In this document: in pieces, positions 57,235 to 64,000 of the stretch
How the letters are laid out: each line of letters begins with the position of its first letter
How positions within the stretch are numbered: position 1 is the stretch's first letter
NCBI GenBank assembly: GCA_005765155.1
Contig: VCCP01000001.1
Coordinates: 5,890,001 to 5,954,000 of the forward strand
Direction of reading: 5' to 3'
DNA: 64,000 nucleotides
From: Zelopaecilomyces penicillatus
Taxonomy: Eukaryota; Ascomycota; Sordariomycetes; Hypocreales; Pseudodiploosporaceae
Notes under the pieces: model-generated
Database searches by the model: none
What the model was told of the DNA's origin: nothing
The model's input: only the letters and a program-made list of their open reading frames with translations
Made by a program: the position numbers and the translations under genes

Positions 57235-57851
57235 TTTGTAAAAGTTTATGTGAAGTTGTTTGAATGTGCGGGACTTGTTGAAGATGGTTGCCGACACTGA
57301 CACGAGGTGGATGGAAGTAGTGGGCGATAACGGGCAGGTTGCTAAATTAGTTGCAGAGGTATTCCAAATGGATCACGGGATTAAATGTGCAAGTCGAAAT
57401 AAACCAACTGCCCCTCAAATATAGTGCATCCAACTGATACACATTGTCATGAAATGCAAACAGAGTTGTGTTCTCCTTGCTTGATTCCTGCAATTACAGG
57501 GTAAGCTGGAGACCTAAGCACAGCCAATATCAAGATGCGCTGAGGGGTGGTGATGGTCGCCTAATAACAGTGGCGATTGGGCTAAAGTGGTGGTGAACCA
57601 TGTTCTGTGTCCTCTACCACGCTAGGCCACACCTAGCATCCATCCATTGCTGTCAAGAAGTCCAACTAAGACCCCCTGGAGAGCTCACATGCCTGCTTCT
57701 CCTTGACAACAACGCCATCCTGGTCTGCATCCTCGCCGATTCAGCGCATCTCAGAGCATTGTTGGTGCGGTCATTTCCTCTTTTCTCCTCATCCGCCAGC
57801 TTTTAGTTCCTGGGAACTGCTACTACACCCCGACATGAGCTGGCCAGCCTA
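57235..57851. other. Divergent intergenic region, ATG10 and GH47 gene
   Basis: About 617 bp. CT-rich just before the GH47 start at 57852, consistent with a short leader. No gene recognised. Confidence 0.5.
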
Positions 57852-60076
57852 ATGATCCGCGACCCGTTCAATATCCATCGAAAGAACTTCAAGAACACAG
57901 CCTTTCAAGCAGCCCAGAACATCAAAGACGCAGCGGTGCAAGCTGGCACCAATGCCATAGACATGTCTTTCTCAATACCGAAACAAGTCCCAAACTTTGC
58001 AGACCCGCACCGACACCTCGAAGATCGAGCATGGGCAGCAGTTCCGCGCCGCGGTGCTACGGCTGGAAGCATATTCAATGGAGTGCAGGAACGCGTCAAT
58101 GGCCTATTTGACTCGGAAGGTCTCCCAATGTATAAAGATAAGCCATACGGGTATGCGCCGTCATCGAGGCGGTCATGGTGGCGGCGGAAACGAGTGCTGG
58201 GCCCCACGGCACTGACAGTGGTCTTTATACTCTATCTTATGGGTTTCTTCTCGGGCCATTCAGAGTCGCAACGTGCGGTATCAGCGCTCTCATGGTTAGG
58301 AGTGCCCCAGGAGAAAGGCAAAGCTGATTGGGACAAGCGGAGGGAAAGCGTAGTTGAAGCATTCGAGCTGAGCTGGGATGCGTACGAACGATATGCTTGG
58401 GGTGAGTTGAAAATGCAAACTTTCAGGATATAGAAACAATCCGAGCTAACGATGACCTAATTACCATACAGGACACGACGAATATCATCCGGTATCGAAG
58501 ACGGGCAGACATATGGCTCCAGAGGGCCTTGGGTGGATAATCATCGATTCACTGGATACCATGATGTTAATGAATCTAACATCTCGCCTCCATCATGCGA
58601 GGGAATGGCTCTCTAAATCATTGACATGGGATCAAAATCAAGATGTCAATACGTTTGAGACAACAATACGAATGCTCGGTGGACTTCTCTCTGCACACTA
58701 CCTGTCAACTGAGTTTCCCAACATGGCCCCCTTGGCAGAGGACGACCCTGGAACGGCGGGTGAAGATCTATATCTGGAGAAAGCCAAGGATCTAGCCGAC
58801 CGACTTCTGTCTGCCTTTGATTCGGATTCAGGTGTTCCCTATGCCAGTGTCAATCTCGGCAAGCTCCAAGGCATCCCCTCACACGCCGATATGGGCGCTT
58901 CGTCCACAGCAGAGGCCACGACCCTGCAGCTCGAGTTCAAATATATGGCAAAACTTACCGGAGAGAAGAACTTCTGGGACAAGGTCGAGAAGGTCATGGA
59001 AATTGTGGATGACAACAATGCCAAAGATGGGCTCGTTCCCATTTACATCTATGCCACCAATGGAGAGTTCCGCGGTAATAATATTCGTCTGGGGAGCCGG
59101 GGAGACTCGTATTACGAATACCTTATCAAGCAGTATCTCCAGACGAACAAGCAGGAGCCTGTATACGAAGAGATGTGGAAGCAGACACTTGAAGGTGTAC
59201 GAAAACATCTGGTGACGTATACCGAGCCCTCTGGGTTCACAATAATAGGGGAGCGACCAGACGGCCTGGAGGGGGCCTTGTCCCCGAAGATGGACCATCT
59301 GGTTTGCTTTATGCCAGGTACCATTGCGTTGGCAGCTACCGGGGGCATCACGGAAGCTGAAGCTCGGAAGCTTCCCACATGGACCAAGAAGAACGATGAC
59401 GATATGAAACTTGCTCGGGAGCTCATGCAAACTTGTTGGGGTATGTACAAATACATGGCAACAGGGTTGTCAGCCGAGATCACATACTTCAACATTGGAA
59501 GCCCGCCTGCACCAGCATCAGCTTCTCATAACCCACCAGCCGATTTTGATCCTTCCCCAGATGCCAAGTGGCGACAAGACTTTAGCGTTCACTCCAACGA
59601 TGTGCACAATCTCCAACGTCCCGAGACAGTAGAGAGCCTGTTATACATGTGGAGAATTACTGGCGATATCAAATACCGTGAATGGGGCTGGGAGATGTTC
59701 AAGTCATTTGTCAATTATACGGCGGTCGAAGAAAAGGGCGGCTTTACGAGTCTTTCCAATGCCAATACTATACCTCCAACCGTTAAGGATAACATGGAGA
59801 GTTTCTGGCTGGTAAGTTTTGACCCCCCACCCCATGCACGATGTCAATGAACTGGAATATGTTTGTGCTCACAACTTAACCCCTTTTTTGTTATAGGCCG
59901 AGACTTTGAAATACATGTACCTTCTCTTTTCACCAAACGATCTGCTGCCACTGGATAAGGTTGTTCTCAACACCGAGGCCCATCCTTTGCCCAGATTCGA
60001 CTTGGGTCCTCTGTTCTCAACTGGCTGGAAGCGGAAGCCCAGAGACGCAAAAGGAAATATTATTCAGAAGGCATAG
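57852..60076 (+). CDS. Class I alpha-1,2-mannosidase (GH47), ER Mns1-like
   Basis: Exons 57852-58401, 58472-59811 and 59897-60076 give 689 residues. Glycoside hydrolase 47 trims alpha-1,2-mannose from N-glycans in the secretory pathway. A type II anchor at about residues 115-133 (VLGPTALTVVFILYLMGFF) follows a 114-residue cytosolic tail. The catalytic domain shows SWDAYERYAWGHDEYHPVSK, GLGWIIIDSLDTMMLM, VNTFETTIRMLGGLLSAHYLS, GEFRGNNIRLGSRGDSYYEYLIKQYLQ, MDHLVCFMPGT, RPETVESLLYMWRITGDIKYREWGWEMF and NTEAHPLPRF. The segment FETTIRMLGG resembles the ER enzyme Mns1 more than Golgi mannosidase I, but that subclass call is moderate. The cytosolic tail is long for the family. Confidence 0.9.
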
Positions 60077-62097
60077 TGAGATTATGAGTACATATGTATA
60101 AAAAGAGGAGCAGTTCTTGCAGAGGAAATATATAGCGCGTTGGGAGCAGTACTGCATGATACGAGTTAGCTTAATGGCATCTGACGAATGATAATACCCC
60201 AGCAAAATGATGGCAAGAGAAAAGGTAGTTATTGTTGGTTTGCTAATGAAACTTTCAATCAAATTCATGCTCGGGTGGCTGCGATTGAAATGTTATGCTG
60301 GCCGTCTGTGGATGAATGTGACACTGGACTCTTGCTCTTTCTTGATAAGGGGTTGTTCAATCATTTTGTTTCATTAATACAGTTGGCGGCGGCAATTTGA
60401 TCTGTTGTGTGTAATATGAAGCCAGACCACTGCGATGAGGCTTGTCATGACTCGCTTCAAGAGTTGGTACCTGTAGAATTATCAATCCGTCTCCCACCAA
60501 CATATGTAAGTTACATATTTTGAGAATATATAGTATAACCCGTGCCTTTCTCAACAGCTCTCAACATACACCAGAGCTGTTAGTGATATTTGGTAGGTGG
60601 GTCATCTAGTATTGCTAAGAAGACTTTTGCAAGCGACTGAATTTCTTATAACTACCTAGTAGTTGATCTGGTGGGCGTGCGGAGCCCTGACGAGTTCCTA
60701 TTCAATACTAATACTAGGTCGAAGTTGCTACTCGGCTGCTGGAATAACTGCCTGTCTATACGTAAAAAGAAGGGTGTCCAGGCCGAGACCCGTCGTGTTC
60801 CAGGGGCATGCCTGCTAGATTTTGCGGAAAGCCCCTTGCTGGGTCTGGTGTCACAAGAGAGGGAATGGTGGTTGTGTGGACGAGATGGTATGTGCCGCGT
60901 ACGAATAGATGATGTGGCGTCATATCAGCAGCCCATTGACTCCTCTATTGAAAGTACAGTACCATACCTAACCTCAAGTGGTACATGTTGAGTTAGGAAG
61001 CTCCATATATCGCACTAGCCAACATGGAAACAATATTATTATAGGGGGCTTTGGTGCAGATTGTTGGCTGTGCGGGCTTTGCAGCAAGGAGCCCAGAAGC
61101 TTCCCCCCCCCGCTCCCCTCGTTGTTGGCGTCGCATCCTGCAGGGCTCCCCCCCCGCGCCATCAATCAATGGCTGATAGCGGGCTCTACAGGGTCTAACG
61201 GGCCTTGACCCAATCAGCTGCCGCCCAAGGATCGACAACCCAAGCGAAACCCTCCCCCAAGCCACATCAAGTTCTGCTCGCCGTGTCGCACCGTCGCGTG
61301 TGGACCAGGGCCGGAGAGGCGTCTAGGCGTTGATAAGGCCGACAAGGCCCCCGCCTCCACTATCTGCTGTACAGTCAGTGAATACCATCCCGCCTCCTCC
61401 ACTAGCCAGCCCATTGGCCTCGCCACAGCCCTCCAGGAAAGCTGAAGCCATTGACTCCATTATCTGCAGCCGTTGCGCCAACCACACCGCACCCACCCAT
61501 TCATTATCGAACTGCGACCACTCAACATACAAGGCTCTCGAACCGATTTGCCAGAGGTTGCCGGGTGCAACACTCCCTGTATCTCCAGATTACGGAACGC
61601 ACTTAGGCCTCTTGGCCACGACTCCGTCTCAATTTCAAATCCGACATCATACCGGCTCGCCGCTCTATCTACTACTGTCCGCCCGCCTCGTTTCGTTTTG
61701 TCTCGTCCCTGTCCAAGTGTCCGACCCCCATCTCTTTATCGAATCTCACCTACATACACATACCCGACTGCAGCGACGAAAGCAGAAACGCAGAGAGCGA
61801 TTAGGTGCCCTTTGGTGGCGACATGTGCGACTGACAACCTACCTACTCAACCATCGCCAGATCTTCCACTCTGCGATTTTTGCATGTGAGCGCTGTTGAA
61901 ACACCCCGGCCCTGCGATTTCGAAAGCGGACCGAGGTAGGCGCGATAGTCGATTCAAACGCCCATCATCAGTATAGCATATAAACCATTCGCATCCTCTC
62001 GCCGCGCCATCGACTGGCGACTGTTTTTTTTAAGTCTCTGTTCACTTTTGGGGGGTGGCGCGCGGAAACAGCTTGTGCGGGTCCCCAACTCACGAGG
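60077..62097. other. Upstream region and leader of the amino-acid permease
   Basis: About 2 kb. From about 61300 the plus strand is CT-rich with long pyrimidine tracts, as expected of a long 5' leader. ORFs at 61330-61899 and 61473-61889 lie in this low-complexity part and are not supported. The stretch 61090-61160 has C runs. Confidence 0.5.
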
Positions 62098-64000
62098 ATG
62101 TCGCCCCACCGGGATATCGAACTCAACGCCTTCAATACCTACAAGCTCAAGGAGGAGTCGCTCACGCACGGGAGCTCCTACAGCATGCGTGAACCCGACT
62201 ATGAAGACCGTGAGGAGCCTCGCTTCGGACGCATCATCAACAGCTTCAAGCGGGACCCCCACTCCATGTACTTTGGCAACATCGATGATCGCCAGCCCGA
62301 TGGCTCTCATTATTATGACTTGCAGATGGCCGTCGCTGCCAATGCCTCCCATTCGGGGCTATCGAGAAAGTTGAAAGGGAGACATTTGCAGATGATTGCG
62401 ATAGGAGGATCTATAGGTGCGCATCCGCTTCAACAACCTTGCCTAGTATATCAACCTTGTGCTGACCTCTTCCTCCCTTGCAATTAGGCACTGGTCTCTT
62501 TGTGGCTTCTGGCAAGGCCTTGGCTGCTGGTGGGCCTGCATCTCTGCTCATTGCCTTCTCTATCGTAGGTTGCATGCTGTATTGTACATGTCAGGCACTT
62601 GGAGAGCTCGCCGTCATCTATCCTCTTGCTGGATCATTCTCATCCTGGGCAACTCGTTTTCTTGACCCTTCCTGGGGCTTTGCCATGGGCTGGAAGTGAG
62701 TGGCTTTCTTTCTTCTAGCAGGCCATATCTCTACATCTGTTTGTAATACTGACTCCTGCGTCCATAGTTACGCCATGCAATGGCTGACGATTCTTCCTCT
62801 GGAGATTATTGCTGCGTCTCTAACCATTGGATACTGGGACAACACCATTACGAGGGCTATCTTCGTGACAATATTCATCCTTATAATCCTGGTAATCAAC
62901 ATGTTTGGTGTCAAGGGCTATGGTGAGGCAGAATTTACATTCTCAATTATCAAAATCGTGGCTGTAATTGGTTTCATGTAAGTCACCAACCCCCTCCCCC
63001 ATTGACAAATTGCCACCTCACATCGTATCATTTCTTTATTAACCATTTACAGTCTTCTCGGAATCGTTCTCAATCTCGGCGGAACCCCAGATCGCGGCTA
63101 CATTGGCGGCGAGTTCTGGTACAAACCGGGCGCCTTCAACAACGGCTTCAAGGGGCTCTGCAGCGTTTTCGTTACCGCTGCCTTTTCATTCACGGGGACT
63201 GAACTCATTGGTCTCGCTGCCGCTGAAACGGCAAACCCTAGAAAGTCACTTCCTACGGCCATCAAGCAGGTGTTTTGGAGAATCACTCTCTTTTACATTG
63301 TTGCTTTGGCGTTGGTCGGCTTGCTCGTGCCGTACAACGACAAACGTTTAATGACTGGTGACAATGATGCGGATGCCAAGGCGTCGCCGTTTGTCATTGC
63401 CATCGAAGAGGCTGGAATTCAAGTTCTGCCCTCTGTCATGAATGCTGTCATCCTCCTGGCTGTTCTATCTGTTGGCAATTCAGCCGTCTTCGGTTCCTCT
63501 CGAACCCTTGCCGCCATGGCTAATCTGAACCAAGCTCCAAAGATTCTCGGTTATGTCGATCGGAGAGGCAGACCTCTAGTTGCCATCATGGTGGCTACGG
63601 CGGTTGGCCTTCTCGCATACCTCGCCGACTTGAAGCAGCAGAACAGTGTTCTTGACTGGTTACTTGCGATTTCAGGACTCTCTTCCGTTTTCACCTGGGC
63701 CTCCATCTGTCTTTGCCATATTCGATTCCGACGTACCTGGGCCGCCCGAGGAAGAAAGTTAACCGAGCTTCCCTTCCAATCCCAAGTCGGCATCACGGGC
63801 TCATATATCGGCCTTGTTCTCAACGTCAGCGTGCTTGCTGCGCAGTTCTGGGTCGGAGCCTTCCCCATCGATTGGGACCAGAAAACCACTAAACAAGTGG
63901 TACAGAGCTTCTTTCTTAAATGGATGGGCGGGCCCATTATCTTAACTTTTTACCTATCTCACAAACTGTATTACCGGACCTCCTATGTAAAGGTTCGAGA
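62098..64000 (+). CDS. Amino-acid permease (APC/YAT type), cut by right edge
   Basis: Exons 62098-62416, 62488-62695, 62768-62977 and 63053-64000 are open to the window end; at least 561 residues. An N-terminal cytosolic tail of about 90 residues contains charged segments, then HLQMIAIGGSIGTGLFVASGKALAAGGPASLLIAF and GELAVIYPLAGSFSSWATRF, the classic first spans of fungal amino-acid permeases. Further conserved segments are NMFGVKGYGEAEFTFSIIKI, GGEFWYKPGAF, FSFTGTELIGLAAAETANPRKSLPTAIKQVFWRI and NSAVFGSSRTLAAMANLNQAP. It most resembles general permeases of the Gap1/Agp group. Substrate not decidable. The stop codon is outside the window. Confidence 0.9.

Noticed and set aside
61330..61899. 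189-residue ORF before the amino-acid permease
   Set aside because: Lies in a CT-rich leader, with another frame equally open; low-complexity Pro/Ser/His content.

Overview
This window comes from the nuclear genome of a filamentous ascomycete. The genes are interrupted by short introns of about 50-160 bp with GT...AG ends, reading frames are intact on both strands, and the gene set is eukaryotic (P4-ATPase, TFIIB, ARP2/3, Atg10, protein O-mannosyltransferase, U2B''). The sequence style suggests Sordariomycetes and most likely Hypocreales, but that placement is inference, since no marker comparison could be run. The region is mostly conserved housekeeping genome. I see no biosynthetic gene cluster, CRISPR array or intact transposon.

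Layout, left to right. 1-675: the start of a minus-strand gene that runs off the left edge. 2.4-5.4 kb: DEF1 (CUE domain, Gln-rich tail). 5.4-7.2 kb: non-coding, including a very AT-rich island that looks like a decayed, RIP-like repeat. 7.2-9.5 kb: MFS drug/H+ antiporter. 9.9-14.3 kb (-): a Dnf3-like P4 flippase. 14.3-17.15 kb: large non-coding gap with a possible gene remnant. 17.15-18.2 kb (-): TFIIB, divergent from TRP4 (19.7-21.0 kb). 21.3 kb (-): small single-span membrane protein. 22.7-24.4 kb: class III CoA-transferase. 24.8-26.2 kb: PHD-finger protein. 26.5-27.4 kb (-): secreted protein with an acidic alternating segment. 28.6-30.4 kb (-): asparagine-synthase-domain protein of ASNSD1/YML096W type, divergent from a secreted CE3-like esterase (31.3-32.1 kb). 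32.5 kb: tRNA-Glu(CTC) with an intron. 33.3-35.7 kb (-): C2H2 transcription factor with a 2.9-kb upstream gap. 38.6-40.5 kb: ADE17. 43.2-45.9 kb: a tandem-repeat protein gene broken by two in-frame stops. 46.8-48.2 kb (-): GT69 mannosyltransferase. 48.8-51.2 kb (-): PMT4. 53.0-53.7 kb: RidA/Mmf1. 53.9-55.1 kb (-): ARC40/ARPC1, divergent from U2B'' (55.6-56.3 kb). 56.4-57.2 kb (-): ATG10. 57.9-60.1 kb: GH47 alpha-1,2-mannosidase. 62.1 kb to the right edge: amino-acid permease, cut by the window end.

Functional links are loose, as usual in fungi. Three nearby genes serve mannose chemistry of the secretory pathway (GT69, PMT4, GH47). TRP4 has GCN4/CPC1-type TGAGTCA sites upstream, in keeping with cross-pathway amino-acid control. 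The most unusual locus is the repeat-protein gene at 43.2-45.9 kb. Its reading frame continues past a TAA inside one repeat unit and past a later TAG, with both stops one C-to-T change from Gln codons. This points to recent nonsense decay, a conserved truncated allele or, less likely, readthrough.

Intron positions were placed by eye from splice signals, codon phase and protein continuity, and all phases were checked for consistency. No database search was possible.
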